Shown one piece after another: positions 24,906-37,683 of a DNA stretch of 64,000 nucleotides. Source of the stretch: Sympetrum striolatum (lineage: Eukaryota; Arthropoda; Insecta; Odonata; Libellulidae); the NCBI GenBank assembly GCA_947579665.1, contig OX388341.1:1116001-1180000 (forward strand), given 5' to 3'. The notes below the pieces were generated by a model that saw only the letters and a list, made by a program, of their open reading frames with translations, made no database searches and was not told where the DNA came from. Every line of letters starts with the position of its first letter. The stretch's first letter is position 1. The position numbers and the translations under genes were made by a program.

Positions 24906-27672
24906 ACATACATTTTAAATATCAGAATAGAATGAGTCTCGATTTTACGAATATGGGTCCATGAGAAAGTTTAGGTGTCGATGACTTTTTCCCATAGGGT
25001 CAATAAATTACTTTATACAATTTAAAACAATAAGCAAGAATGTTCTCTAAACAGATCAATACTAAACTGATTTTTTGATGCCTCGGAACGAATTACACTA
25101 ATAGCTAGTCATTAAATAGCTGGGTGTAAATATATAGAGGTTCACTAATTACGGAACAAATAAGACGGAATGTTGATAGCGATTTGATTTTAGCTAGGTG
25201 CTTCTTAGTCTTCTAGATACGAATTCACCTTCTTCCTCCATCCGTAAACCATGCAGCTTCCGCCGATTGGACCGCCGGGATCTTGTCCTTCGCCATCCAA
25301 CACTTAGAGATTCAATAACCCGTTGAGGATATCATTTTTACGCCGAGGAGGATTTATACGAGCAGCAGTCGCAAGTTATTCTCTGAGAGACAAATATCTC
25401 GGTTACTTATCATTTTATGGTTTAGACGAGGATTTGTAATCATGGCTAACGATCAACGCTTCTTGGGTTTTTATCGATCCCGGGACCCAAAGACTCCGAT
25501 CCAGGGACTCCTCGATATTCATTTTCATAAATTAACGTACGCAAATTAATGTTACGAACCTGAATTATAATGGGTTAGGCTCAGCTTACCGTCACACTAA
25601 AAAATAGAGACTTCTTAGCCATGATTATTTTATCCATCTATTCTTTTGTCGACGCAAGTGAGTTCATGAATAATAATTTGTTTTAGACCTGAGGTTCGAC
25701 GGGAAATATAGAGGTATCGCTGGAAATAATGCGCAAGGCAGTGTCTCCCAACATTTTGTCTTCCAATTACGGCAAAAAAAGAAAAATTTGGATTACGGCT
25801 GTTAAAGAATTCTAGGTTAAAAATCTTCAAATGGCCGTCTTTTTCGGCTATTGGAGATTTTTAACCTCTAATTCTAATTACGGAACGGTTGAAGCTTTTC
25901 AGTACCCTTAACGGGCCCTGAATTCGTTCGATTATAAATTAAACTGAAAAAGGAAGAAACAACGCATTTGGAATTAAAGGCGGACGGACGGATATTGCGC
26001 GTTACCGCTGTGCATCGGCTCACCGTGTCGGAATCAACCCCTGTTATGAATCCGCATATACGACAGTCACTTTAATTTAATTCATTTCGATTCCGTGCTG
26101 CCCTCGTTGGCGGATTTGAAAACTAAAGGCGCAGCAAAAAGGGCGTCATTATCGCCATTTCCGCTTCGGAAAAGCTTCGAATCAAAGCTCCATTATTAAA
26201 TCCCGAAATTGCACCGGCGCGTTTTAATGATTGATCCCGTAAAAATCTCACCAAAAAGGGTTTTCCTCGTCGATGACCTTCAGATTGACGATAAAGCGTA
26301 TCGGTTTCAGGGCGGCTCCAAATCATGTTTATGACGCCTCGGAGGAAATGAGAATGCAGGGAGACGAATCTGCGAAGGCCAAATTGGCGGAAGTTTAGAA
26401 GGCCCAACTCAAACCGAAGGTACACGAGCGATAAAAAATTGAGGATTAGCCGCATTTTCAGAGCCGCATTTGACCCAATTTCAAATAAATGGCGGAGAAA
26501 GCAGATCAGCCATCGAGATAAGAAGCGGTGGTCTAATTAAAAGGGATCCCTCAAACAAGTCACCTATTTTAGGAATAAAAGAAGAGGTCCGATAAAGTGG
26601 TAATGGATGGAATAACACACGAGTCGGCTTTTTAAATTTCCGAGAACAAATAGAAGGAATCAGTCCTGTGCATGAAAATGGTATTAATTCTCACTATTTG
26701 ACAAAAAGCAAATAACTTCATATTGCTCAAAAGAATTAAGGTAAATGGTTTCATTTGACGCATTTGATATTGTTTCGGTTGTTACTAACGAATTAATTCT
26801 CTCAGAAACTAGTTTTAAGTATGTATTCATCGGTATCGATTTGAAATCATATTTCTGATATAATGTTGCCGGAAAGATATGATTAACTGATGCCGAGGCT
26901 AATTTCATTTTTTTTAATCCAGATAATGTGGCATCAACCTAACATCAACACAGATAATGTAGCATAATCACGCTTCTCTTTAATCTCACGGAAATGGCGA
27001 TGGAGTGAACAAACTCCACTTCAACATTTATCGGTCGTCAAGAGCGATGAAGAGCATCTCAATTCGATAAGAGCATCTCCCTTCGGCTAATTCCATCAAA
27101 TTGTGATATTCTTCCTAAGAAAGTGAATGATTCCCTCGATCAACGTTCCTCTTTTTTTCGTTCCTCCTCAGCTATTTGAGAAACGAAATCACGTGACTCC
27201 TAAAGCGATCCTCTCCAACTATCGACCCCTGCCAATTATGCAGAGTGTGATTGAAAGCGGTGATTGCGGAGGAATGAAGGACAAAGATCCTCCCATTCTT
27301 AATACCCACCGTCTTAGCCTCATACGTCTTAATACCCTCTTTCTTAATACCCCCTGTCTCTCACAGCTTTCGCAGTCTCAGTGTTGTATTTTCCTCATCT
27401 CTTCCTCCAGTCGGTGCTTCCAATACATTTCTTTCGCTCCTTCGGAATGATGTGGCTAATTCCCTCCCTTCAGGAATTTTCGTAATCTCATTCGATGAGA
27501 AATATTCCTGAAAACCGTCAGAATTCTATAACAAAAAGCACTCACGCACTAAAAATCAATTACCTTTCAGAAATTGGATAATTTATCCCTTTCAACTACT
27601 TTGCATTGCTGGTGAGAGTTGTGAATCAGAATGATATTCGAACTGATGACATTTCAGATAGATATGCTGATC
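24906..27672. other. Unannotated stretch with a GC-richer island
   Basis: No gene I can support. 25.2-25.5 kb and especially 25.9-26.6 kb are richer in G+C and CpG than the surroundings. The 110-codon minus frame at 26123-26455 and the 107-codon plus frame at 27127-27450 show no domain. The islands might be regulatory or conserved non-coding DNA, but sequence alone cannot show that. Confidence 0.5.
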
Positions 27673-28632
27673 TACGAAGGATGTCCAGAAAGTAAGTGTA
27701 CTGACGCTCTCACGGCCGGAGGGATTTTATTTTTGGCATGTTGGCTACTCTGCCGTGTAGCCTGATTCCTCCTCTCCACAACAAGACTGATTTAATTTCA
27801 GTACGTTGAGAACTGTCGACGCGACAATAAGTTTCGTGAAAAATGTCAATCCAATCTCCCGCCAAGTGCGAAATACGCGGCGTCATCCGTTACCTTGTAT
27901 GGAAGGGAAAAACTACGTTTCAGGTTTATAATGAGGTAAAAACTGCATATGGTGATAAAGCTATGAATCGTACTAGTGGGTTCAAGTGGTGTCGCGAGTT
28001 TAAAAACGGTCGCACGTCTGTGCATGATGATCAGAGGAGCGGAAGACCTTCGATTGTGACTGACGAAATTGTGGAAAAAATCGAAAATGCGCTCCGTGAC
28101 GATCACAGATCGACTGTGGATGAACTTTCTGCGATGTTTCCACAAATATTTAGATCTCTGCTGCACAAAACCATCACCGAAACCCTCGGATATCGGAAAC
28201 TATCTGCGAGGTGGGTCCCAAAACGGCTGACAGACCAACACAAGTTGAATCGAGTGGAGGCCGGGCGAAGGAACTGCTCGCCTCGATAAAGGGGATGTCC
28301 TGAACCATCCCGCGTATTCCCTTGACCTAGCACCTTCAGATTACTATCTTTTAACCTCCCTGAAGCTGCACATGGGAAGAAAAAGATTTTCAACCAACGA
28401 GGAGGTGAAGGGGGAGGTGGAGAAGTAGACGAAGGGTTTGGCGGGAAACTACTTCGAGGATGGCATCAAAAAATTAATACCCCGGTTCACCATCTGCATT
28501 GAGAGGAATGGCGACTGTGTCGAATAATAGCTTACATATGTACTAATGTAACCAGGTAATTTTTTTTTTTCAAATAAAACTTTTTGTAACCTTCCAAAAT
28601 TCAGTACACTTACTTTCAGGACAAGCCTCGTA
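27673..28632 (+). mobile_element. Internally deleted mariner element
   Basis: Terminal inverted repeats of about 30 bp bound the element: left CGAAGGATGTCCAGAAAG.. from 27675, right ending ..GGACAAGCCTCG at 28630 (inverse CGAGGCTTGTCCTGAAAG), both continuing into TAAGTGTACTGA. A TA dinucleotide flanks each end, as expected for Tc1/mariner. At about 0.96 kb it is shorter than the usual ~1.3 kb because of an internal deletion in the transposase gene. The TIRs differ at several positions, so it is not a fresh insertion. A mariner source elsewhere could in principle have moved it. Confidence 0.92.
27843..28528 (+). pseudogene. Mariner transposase, deleted and truncated
   Basis: The open frame at 27843-28289 gives the N-terminal DNA-binding part of a mariner transposase: a helix-turn-helix with YLVWKGKTTFQVYNEVK, then the linker FKNGRTSVHDDQRSGRPS and a second helix-turn-helix to about residue 140. 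The frame then breaks. In a shifted frame HPAYSLDLAPSDYYLL follows directly, the block that carries the third catalytic aspartate in mariners (D,D34D), then an RKRFSTNEEVKGEVEK C-terminal region ending in a stop. The blocks with the first two catalytic aspartates (around TGDET and the HDNA region) are missing. The product, if made, could bind TIRs but not cut DNA. Confidence 0.9.
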
Positions 28633-28728
28633 TATCAGCTACAACGTTACCCAAATCGTAATTCATTTTCTTATTAATGAACCCGTATAATCTGGCTATT
28701 TCCTATCTGAGCTATATATATATATATA
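28633..28728. other. Spacer between mariner and array
   Basis: Short AT-rich sequence ending in a TATATA run. It lacks the GATGCTTCTCCGGATTCATT linker cassette found between most array units, so it marks the left edge of the array. Confidence 0.5.
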
Positions 28729-29686
28729 CGAGTAAAATGTAGCTTGCATACTGCAAGCAGATCGACAACACTAATTTCATGTCAATATTATATCGGGACG
28801 GCCCTCAAAAGAAAAAAAAAGGTATTGAAAATATTCTTAAAATTCGCTGCAATTTAATTGTCTGATATCGAACCCGGGTCTTCCTGGTAAGCTTACCATG
28901 TAGCACAACAGAAAATCACCATCTCTAACTGTGTGTGAAAATTCAAGCAGAAATATTGGCTACAACTGCCTCAAACGACGTTCTACTTTTCACGAATGTA
29001 AATGGCGCTCTGGATTCGAACCAAGGACGATCTTGGAAATCTAAAACATGTTCATGAAAGTTAATTATGATCTCTATCTATTTGCCGAATTTAAAGTTAC
29101 TATATTATTGGGATAGGGCTCAAAATAATTATTAAAAATCGGATCAACTACTGATATAAGAGACGCCTGGTGTCAACAGCAAATATGTAAAATTTGATTA
29201 TTAAATATATTTATGATATCTAAACCAATGCTTAATTTCAAGTTTCCATGCCATCGGGAAAGGGTCCAAAAAAATCTTAAAAGTCGCCATAATGCATTTT
29301 AAACGGCCGAGTTTTGCCTCGACCTAGCATCGAACTCAGGATATTTTCAGTAAAACTCATTAATGTTTTCGATAGATCATGACCATATATATCGGCTCCT
29401 TGAGTTTTGATTCTCTACCTATCCGGAAAGTATTTTTTTTTAATTCGCGAAAATCGAAGCAATGTATTTAAACGGGAAAAATCGGGACTTTGGGGCCCTC
29501 TGGAATTGAACCCATGACTCTGAGGTTCAAAATCGCAATTTTTATGGAGGTTATACGTTATGGCCAATATGTCGTAAAAATTTCAAGCCAATGACGCGAG
29601 TGGTTTAGCCTGTGACTTTGTATCCTCTCTATATATATATATCTATTATATATAGACGTTTCTCCGGATATACCTATATATATATA
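28729..29686 (+). repeat. Array unit 1 (one module lost)
   Basis: 958 bp, about 170 bp shorter than its neighbours. The text jumps from the CCTGGTGTC of module 3 straight into the CAGCAAATATGTAAAATTTG that follows the motif of module 4, so one module was deleted by recombination between the motifs of modules 3 and 4. Five motifs remain, one decayed to TTGAACCC. The linker cassette at the right end is in the forward (CTTCTCCGGAT) orientation. Confidence 0.85.
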
Positions 29687-30816
29687 CGAGTAAAATGTAG
29701 CTTGCATACTGCAAGCAGATCGGCAATACTAATTTCTTATCGGCATCATATCGGGACGGTCCTCAAAAGAAAAAAAAAGGATTGAAATTTTTCTTAAAAT
29801 ACGCTGAAATTTCATCGTCTGGCATCGAACCCAGGTCTTACTGGTGAACTTACTATGCAGCACAATAGAAGATCACCATCTCTAGCCATGTGTGAAAATT
29901 CAAGCAGAAATATTGGCTCCAACTGCCTCAAAAGACGTTCTAATTTTCACGAATGTAAATGGCTCTCTGGATTCGAACCAAGGACGATCTTGGTAATCTA
30001 AAACATGATTTTGAAATGTATCTATCATTTCTATCTACATGCCGAATTTCAAGTTTCTATATTGTTGGGAAATGGTTCAATATAATTATTGAAAATCGGA
30101 TCAGTTACTGATTGTAGAGACGCCTGGTGTCGAACCCAGGACACATTGACAGCTGTGAATGCACAGTTTGATTTGAGGTACTTGATCTTTCTTAGTGCAA
30201 GGTTTGAAGTCTTTATCGTGCCGGGAAGTACCTATAATTTGTTTCCGTTATCCCCATAAGAAATGCATTGTGGAGTACAAATGGCCCTCTGGGATCGAAC
30301 CAAGGACCATCAGCGAACATGTAAAATTTGATTATGAAATAAATTTATGATCTCTAACTCCATGCCAAATTTCAAGTTTCCATACCATCGGGAAGGGGTC
30401 CAAAAAAATCTTAAAAATCGCCACAATGCATTTTAAACGGCCGATTTTTGCCTCGACCTAGCATCGAACCCAGGATTTTTTCAGTAAAACTCATTTATGG
30501 TTCCGATAGATCATGACTATATATATATGCTCCTTGAGTTTCAAGTCCCTACCTATCCGGCAAGTATTTTTTAAAAATTCCCGAAAATCAAAGCAATGCA
30601 TTTAAACGGGAAAAATCGGGACTTTGGGGCCGTCTGGAATCGAACCTATGACACTGAGGTTCAAAATCGTAATTTTTCTGGTGGTTACACGTTATGGCCA
30701 ATATGTCGTAAATATTTCAAGTCATTGACAGTTGTGGTTTGGCCTGTGAGTTTGTATCCTCTCTATATATCGATTATATCATATAGACGCTTCTCCGGAT
30801 ATACCTATAAGTTATA
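29687..30816 (+). repeat. Array unit 2
   Basis: 1130 bp with all six motif cores, at 29825, 29973, 30130, 30295, 30464 and 30640. The linker cassette at its end reads GACGCTTCTCCGGATATACC, forward orientation. Confidence 0.9.
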
Positions 30817-31962
30817 CGAGTAAAATGTAGCTTGCATACTGCAAGCAGATCGGCAATACTAATTTCATATCGGCATCATATCGGGACGGTCTTTAAAAGA
30901 AAAAAAAAGGATTTAATTTTTTCTTAAAATTCGCTGAAATTTCATCGTCTGGCATCGAACCCGGGTCTTACTGGTAAACCTAGTATGAAACACAATAGAA
31001 GATCACCATCTCTAACTATGTGTGAAAATTCAAGCAGAAATATTGGCTATAACTGCCTCAAAAAACGTTCTAATTTTCACGAATGTTAATGCCTCTCGGG
31101 ACTCGAACCAAGGACGATCGTGGAATTCTAAAATATGTTTCTGATAGATATTTATGATCTCTATCTATATGCCGAATTTCAAGTTTCTATTTTAGTGGGA
31201 AAGGTTTCAAAATAATTCCTAAAAATCGGATCAAATTCTGATTTCAGAGACACCTGGTGTCGAACCCAGGACGTATTGCAAGCTGTGAATGCAGAGTTTG
31301 ATTTGTAAAGACTTACTCTTGTATCAAGCAAAGTTTGAAGTTGATAGCATGTCGGAAAGTACCTAAATTTTGTTTCCGTTGTCTCCGTAAGAAATGCATT
31401 GAGAAGTGCAAATGGCCCTCTGGGATCGAACCAAGGACCATCAGCGAACATGTAAAATTTGATTATGAAGTATATTCATGATATCTATATACGTGCCGAG
31501 TTTCGAATATCCATGTTATCGGGAAAGGATCCAAAAAAAATCTTCAAAATCGCCGTAATGCATTTTAAACGGCCGATTTTTGCCCCGACCAAGCATCGAA
31601 CCATGGACTACATTCTAAGATGTTTTTCTGGTTTTCGTTGGATACGCACGGCTTCTAGCGATCCCTCGAGTTTCAACTCTTTCTCTCCCCGGGAAGTACC
31701 TCAAAAAAATTTTCGAAAATCCCCGCCATGTATTCTTATGGAGAAAATCGCGACTTTGGGGCCCTCTGGAATCGAACCCATGACCCTGAGGATCAAAATC
31801 GCAATTTTTCTGGCGGTTACACGTTATGGCCAATACGTCGTAAAAATTTCAAGTCAATCACGCTGGTGGTTTAGGCTGTGAATTAGTATCCTATCTATCT
31901 ATCTATATAGGTATATACATGAATGAATCCGGAGAAGCATCTATATATAATAGATATATATA
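30817..31962 (+). repeat. Array unit 3
   Basis: 1146 bp. Motif cores at 30955, 31103, 31260, 31426, 31596 and 31772, the same spacing as unit 2 within one base. The linker cassette at the end is reversed: GAATGAATCCGGAGAAGCAT. Confidence 0.9.
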
Positions 31963-33091
31963 CGAGTAAAATGATTCTTGCATACTGCAAGCAGATCAAC
32001 AACAGTAATTTCATATCGGCATTATATCGGGACGGTCCACAAAAGAAAAAAAAAAGATTGAAAATATTCCTAAAATTCGATGAAATTTCATCGTCTGGCA
32101 TCGATCCCGGGTCTTACTGGTGAACTTACTAAGCAGCACATTAGAAAATCACCATCTCTAACTATGTGTGAAAATTCAAGCAGAAATTGGCTACAGCTGC
32201 CTCAAAAGACGTTCTAATTTTCACGAATGTAAATGGCTCTCTGGATTCGAACCAAGGACGATCTAGGAAATCTAAAACATGTTTTTAAAATGTATCTATA
32301 TTTTTTATCTATATGCCCAATTTCATGTTTTAATATTATTGGGAAGGGGTTTAAAATTCTTAAAAATCGGTTAATTTACTGATTGCAGAGACACCTGGTG
32401 TCGAACCCAGGAAATATTGGTAGCTGTGAATAGACAGTATGATTTATTAGGACTTCATATTATTTCATACAAAGTTTGAAGTCGATATCATACCGGGAAG
32501 TACCTAAAACGTATTTCGTTTATCTCCATAAGATATGCATGGAGGAATGTTAATGGCTCTCTGGGATCGAACCAAGGACCATCAGCGAATGTGTAAAATT
32601 TGATTATTAAATATATTTATGATATCTAAACCCAGGCCGAATTTCGAGTTTCCATGCCCTCGGGAAAGGGTCGAAAAAAAATCTTAAAAATCGCCACAAT
32701 GCATTTTAAACGGCCGATTTTTGCCTTGACCTAGCATCGAACCCAGGTTATTTTCCGTTAAACTCATTTATGTTTTCGATAGATCATGACCATATATAAA
32801 GGCTCCTAGAGTTCCGATTCTCTACCTATCCGGGAAGTATTTTTTAAAAATTCCCGAAAATCTAAGCAATGCATTTAAACGGGAAAAATCGGGACTTTGG
32901 GGCCCTCTGGAATCGAACCCATGACACTGAGCATCAAAATCACAATTTTTCTGGCGGTTAATTGTTATGGCCAATACGCAGTATAAATTTGAAATCAATC
33001 ACGCTTGTGGTTTAGGCTGTGAATTTGTATCCTATCTATCTATATACCTATCTATATATATGAATGAATCCGGAGAAGCATCTATATATAA
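31963..33091 (+). repeat. Array unit 4
   Basis: 1129 bp. Motif cores at 32101 (variant TCGATCC), 32247, 32401, 32567, 32737 and 32913. The linker cassette is reversed. Confidence 0.9.
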
Positions 33092-34253
33092 CGAGTAAAA
33101 TGTAGCTTGCATACTGCAAGCAGATCGACAACACTAATTTCATATCGGCATCATATACCGGGACGGACATCAAAAGAAAAAAAAAATTCAAAATATTCGT
33201 AGAATTCGCTGCAATTTAATCACCTGGCAGCGAACCCCGGTCTTCCTGGTGTACTTACTATGCAGCAAAATAGAAAATTACTATATCAAACTATGTGTGA
33301 AAATTCAAGCAAAACTATTAGGTGCAACTACCTCAAACGACGTCCTACTATTCACATACACTCCTTATTTGAGAAATTATAATGTGCTCTGGCATCGAAC
33401 CCAGGAACAGCATGGTCTTATCTATTTTTTTTCTTAAACAAAGTGTTAATATACATCTTCCATCTAAGCAAGAGCTCCCTTACATATCGATAAATGCATA
33501 AAAAAATTATGAAAAGATACCCCATAGTATTATATATGGGTGATATTTTTACTGCCCGGCATCGAACCCGGGTCTTTCAGGCAATACTTTCTATGCAGCA
33601 CAACAGAAAAACACCATCTCTAACCGCGTATGCAAATTCAAGCAGAAATATTGGTTACAACTGCCTCAAATGACGTCCTACTTTTCCTTTATATTCCTTA
33701 TGAGAGAAACGTTATTGTGCTCTGGCTTCGAACCCAGGAACAGTACGGTCTTATGAAAATTTTTTTCTAAAACTTATTCGTACCATACATCTTCCAGCCA
33801 AGCACGAACATCCTATCATTTCGATAAGTGCATCTAAAAAAATAATGAAAAACGGCTCCCATGTATTTTAAAGGGCAGATCTTTGCATCGTCCTAGCATC
33901 GAACCCAGGATAACTTTTGTAAAAGTCATTGATGTTTTCGAAAGTCCAAGACCATAAATATAGGCACCTTGAGTTTTACTTCTCTACCTATCCAGAAAGT
34001 ATTTTTTTTTAATTCCCGAAAATCACGGCAATGCATTCAAACGGGAAAAATCGGGACTTTGGGGCCCTCTGGAATCGAACCTATGACACTGAGGATCAAA
34101 GTCTCTTTTTTCCTGGGGGTTTCACGTTATGGCCAATATGCCATAAAAATTTCAGATCAATGACGCTTGTAGTTTAGGCTGTGAATTTGTATCCTATCTA
34201 TCTATATAGGTATCTATTATATATAGATGCTTCTCCGGATTCATTCATATATA
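33092..34253 (+). repeat. Array unit 5 (near-twin of unit 6)
   Basis: 1162 bp. Modules 1-4 differ clearly from those of the other units (for example GTGCTCTGGCATCGAACCC), so this is a distinct subtype; modules 5 and 6 are ordinary. Motif cores lie near 33230, 33395, 33562, 33728, 33899 and 34075. The linker cassette at the end is forward, ending TTCATTCATATATACGAG. Confidence 0.9.
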
Positions 34254-35415
34254 CGAGTAAAATGTAGCTTGCATACTGCAAGCAGATCGACAACACTAAT
34301 TTCATATCGGCATCATATACCGGGACGGACATCAAAAGAAAAAAAAAATTCAAAATATTCGTAGAATTCGCTGCAATTTAATCACCTGGCAGCGAGCCCC
34401 GGTCTTCCTGGTGTACTTACTATGCAGCAAAATAGAAAATTACTATATCAAACTATGTGTGAAAATTCAAGCAAAACTATTAGGTGCAACTACCTCAAAC
34501 GACGTCCTACTATTCACATACACTCCTTATTTGAGAAATTATAATGTGCTCTGGCATCGAACCCAGGAACAGTATGGTCTTATCTATTTTTTTTCTTAAA
34601 CAAAGTGTTAATATACATCTTCCATCTAAGCAAGAGCTCCCTTACATATCGATAAATGCATAAAAAAAGTATGAAAAGATACCCCATAGTATTATATATC
34701 GGTGATATTTTTACTGCCCGGCATCGAACCCGGGTCTTTCAGGCAATACTTTCTATGCAGCACAAAAGAAAAACACCATCTCTAACCGCGTATGCAAATT
34801 CAAGCAGAAATATTGGTTACAACTGCCTCAAATGACGTCCTACTTTTCCTTTATATTCCTTATGAGAGAAACGTTATTGTGCTCTGGCTTCGAACCCAGG
34901 AACAGTACGGTCTTATGAAAATTTTTTTCTAAAACTTATTCGTACCATACATCTTCCAGCCAAGCACGAACATCCTATCATTTCGATAAGTGCATCTAAA
35001 AAAATAATGAAAAACGGCTCCCATGTATTTTAAAGGGCAGATCTTTGCATCGTCCTAGCATCGAACCCAGGATAACTTTTGTAAAAGTCATTGATGTTTT
35101 CGAAAGTCCAAGACCATAAATATAGGCACCTTGAGTTTTACTTCTCTACCTATCCGGAAAGTATTTTTTTTAAATTCCCGAAAATCACGGCAATGCATTC
35201 AAACGGGAAAAATCGGGACTTTGGGGCCCTCTGGAATCGAACCTATGACACTGAGGATCAAAGTCTCTTTTTTCCTGGGGGTTTCACGTTATGGCCAATA
35301 TGTCATAAAAATTTCAGATCAATGACGCTTGTAGTTTAGGCTGTGAATTTGTATCCTATCTATCTATATAGGTATATATATGAATGAATCCGGAGAAGCA
35401 TCTATATATCTATTA
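34254..35415 (+). repeat. Array unit 6 (near-twin of unit 5)
   Basis: 1162 bp, the same length as unit 5 and differing by about ten bases outside the linker, for example GCGAGCCCC for GCGAACCCC. This implies a recent duplication or gene conversion. The linker cassette is reversed relative to unit 5: it reads TATATGAATGAATCCGGAGA where unit 5 has CTTCTCCGGATTCATTCATA. Confidence 0.92.
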
Positions 35416-36548
35416 CGAGTAAAATGTAGCTTGCATACTGCAAGCAGATCGGCAATACTATTTCATATCGGCATCATATCGGGACGGTCCTCAATAGAAA
35501 AAAAAAGCATTGAAATTTTTCTTAAAATATGCTGATTTTTCATCGTCTGGCATCGAACCCGGGTTTTTTCTGTGAACTTACTATGCAGCACAACAGAAGA
35601 TCACCATCTCAAACTATGTGTGAAAATTCAAGCAGAAATATTGGCTACAACTGCCTCAAAAGACGTTCTAATTTTCACGAATGTAAATGGCTCTCGGGAC
35701 TCGAACCAAGGACGATCTTGGAAATCTTAAAGGTGTTTCTGAGAATTATTTATGATTTCTATCTATATGCCGAATTTCAAGTTTCTACATTATTGTGAAA
35801 AGTTTCAAAATAATTCCAAAAAATCGGATCAACTTCTGATTTCAGAGACACCTGGTGTCGAACCCAGGACATATTGTAAGCTGTAAATGCACAGTTTGAT
35901 TTGCTTAGACTGGTTCTTCTATCACACTAAGTTTTAAGTCGATAGCATGCCGGGAAGTACCTAAAATATGTTTCCGTTATCTCCATAAGAAATGCATTGA
36001 GAAATGTAAATGGCGCCCTGGGATCGAACCAAAGACCATCAGCGAATATGTAAAATTCGATTATGAAATATATTTATAATCTCCTACCCCATGCCGAATT
36101 TCGAGTTTCCATGTTATCGGGAAGAAGTCCAAAAAAAATCTTAAAAATCGTCACAATGCATTTTAAACGGCCGATATTTGCCCCGTCCTAGCATCGAACC
36201 ATGGACCATATACAACGATGTCTTTATGATTAACGTTGGATATGGCCGGCTTCTAGCGATTCCTCGAATTTCAATTCTCTCCTTTTCCGGGAAGTGCCCC
36301 AAAAAAATTTTCGAAAATCCCCGCCATGTATTCTTATGGGGAAAATCGCGACTTTGGGGCCTTTTGGAATCGAACCCATGACACCGAGGTTCAAAGTCGG
36401 CTTTTTCCTGGAGGTTGCACGTTATGGCCAATATGTCGTAAAAATTTCAAGTCAATGACGCTTTTGGTTTAGCCTGTGAATTTGTATCCTATCTGGGTAT
36501 CTGGGTATATATATGAATGAATCCGGAGAAGCATCTATCTATTAAATA
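35416..36548 (+). repeat. Array unit 7
   Basis: About 1133 bp, ordinary subtype with six motifs. The end carries two copies of CTGGGTAT, a reversed linker cassette and then the array centre of symmetry. The short CTGGGTAT repeat reappears inverted (ATACCCAG) in the linkers at 40.11 and 41.25 kb. Confidence 0.88.
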
Positions 36549-36570
36549 TAGATGCTTCTCCGGATTCATT
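36513..36570. repeat. Centre of inversion of the array
   Basis: GAATGAATCCGGAGAAGCAT and its exact inverse ATGCTTCTCCGGATTCATTC face each other around a short AT-rich centre near 36541. To the left all units read forward, to the right all read reversed. The two linker cassettes form the head-to-head junction. Confidence 0.9.
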
Positions 36571-36577
36571 CAAGGAT

Positions 36578-36609
<32 letters not shown>

Positions 36610-37683
36610 GATACTAATTCACAGCCTAAACTATAAGCGTCATCGACCTGAAATTTTTACGACGTATTGGCCATAACGAATAACCGCCACAAAAATTGCG
36701 GTTTTGAACCTCAGTGTCATGGGTTCGATTCCAGAAGGCCCCAAAGTCGATATTTTCCCCATAAGAATACATGGCGGGGATTTTCGAAAATTTTTTTGAG
36801 GCATTTCCCGGAAAAGGAGAGAGTTGAAATTCGAGGTATCTCTAGAAGCCGTGCATATCCAACGAAAATCAAAAAGACATCGCCGAATATGGTCCATGGT
36901 TCGATGCTAGGTCGGGGCAAAAATCGGCCGTTTAAAATGCATTGTGGCGAATTTGAAGATTTTTTTTGGATCCTTTCCCGATAACATGGATACTTGAAAC
37001 TCGGCACGTGGATATATATGTTGAATATATTTCATAATTGAATTTTACATGTTCGCTGATGGTCCTTGGTTCGATCCCAGAGGGCCATTTGCACTCCTCA
37101 ATGCATTTCTTACGGAGATAACGGAAACAAAATTTAGGTACTTCCCGGCATGTTATCGACTTCAAACTTTGCATATAGAAAGATCAAGTCCATACAAATC
37201 AAACAGTGCATTCGCAGCTATCAACGTGTCCTGGGTTCGACACCAGGTGTCTCTGCAATCAGAAGTTGATCCGATTTTTAGGAATTATTTTGAAAACTTT
37301 CCCAATAATATATAAACTTGAAATTCGGCATATAGATAGAGATCATAGATTCATTTCATGAACATATTTTAGATTTCCTAGATAGTCCTTGGTTTGAATC
37401 CAGAGAGCCATTTACATTCGTGAGAAGTAGAACGTAGTTTGAGGCAGTTGTAACCAATATTTTTGGTTGAATTTTCACACACAGTCAGAGATGGTGATCT
37501 TCTATAGTGCTGCATAATAAGATCACAGGTATGACCCCGGTTCGATGCCAGACGATGAAATTGCAGCGAATTATAAGAATTTTTTCAATCCTTTTTTTTT
37601 TCTTTTGATGACCGTCCCGATTGTTGCCGATATAAAATTAGTATCGCCGATCTGCTTGCAGTATGCAAGCTACATTTTACTCG
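36549..37683 (-). repeat. Array unit 8 (inverted)
   Basis: 1135 bp, reading on the minus strand and ending at the inverse of the CGAGTAAAATG start block. Its linker has a long GATA microsatellite near 36579-36609. All six motifs are seen in GGTTCGA orientation, including the hairpin-forming CCTGGGTTCGACACCAGG near 37220; one is changed to GGTTTGAATCC near 37391. Confidence 0.88.

Noticed and set aside
31459..31881. 140-codon frame in the array, and similar frames with LGPSGIEPMTLR
   Set aside because: These frames come from the repeated GGAATCGAACCC motif and its flanks. Frames differ between units because of indels, and they occur on both strands. They are not genes.
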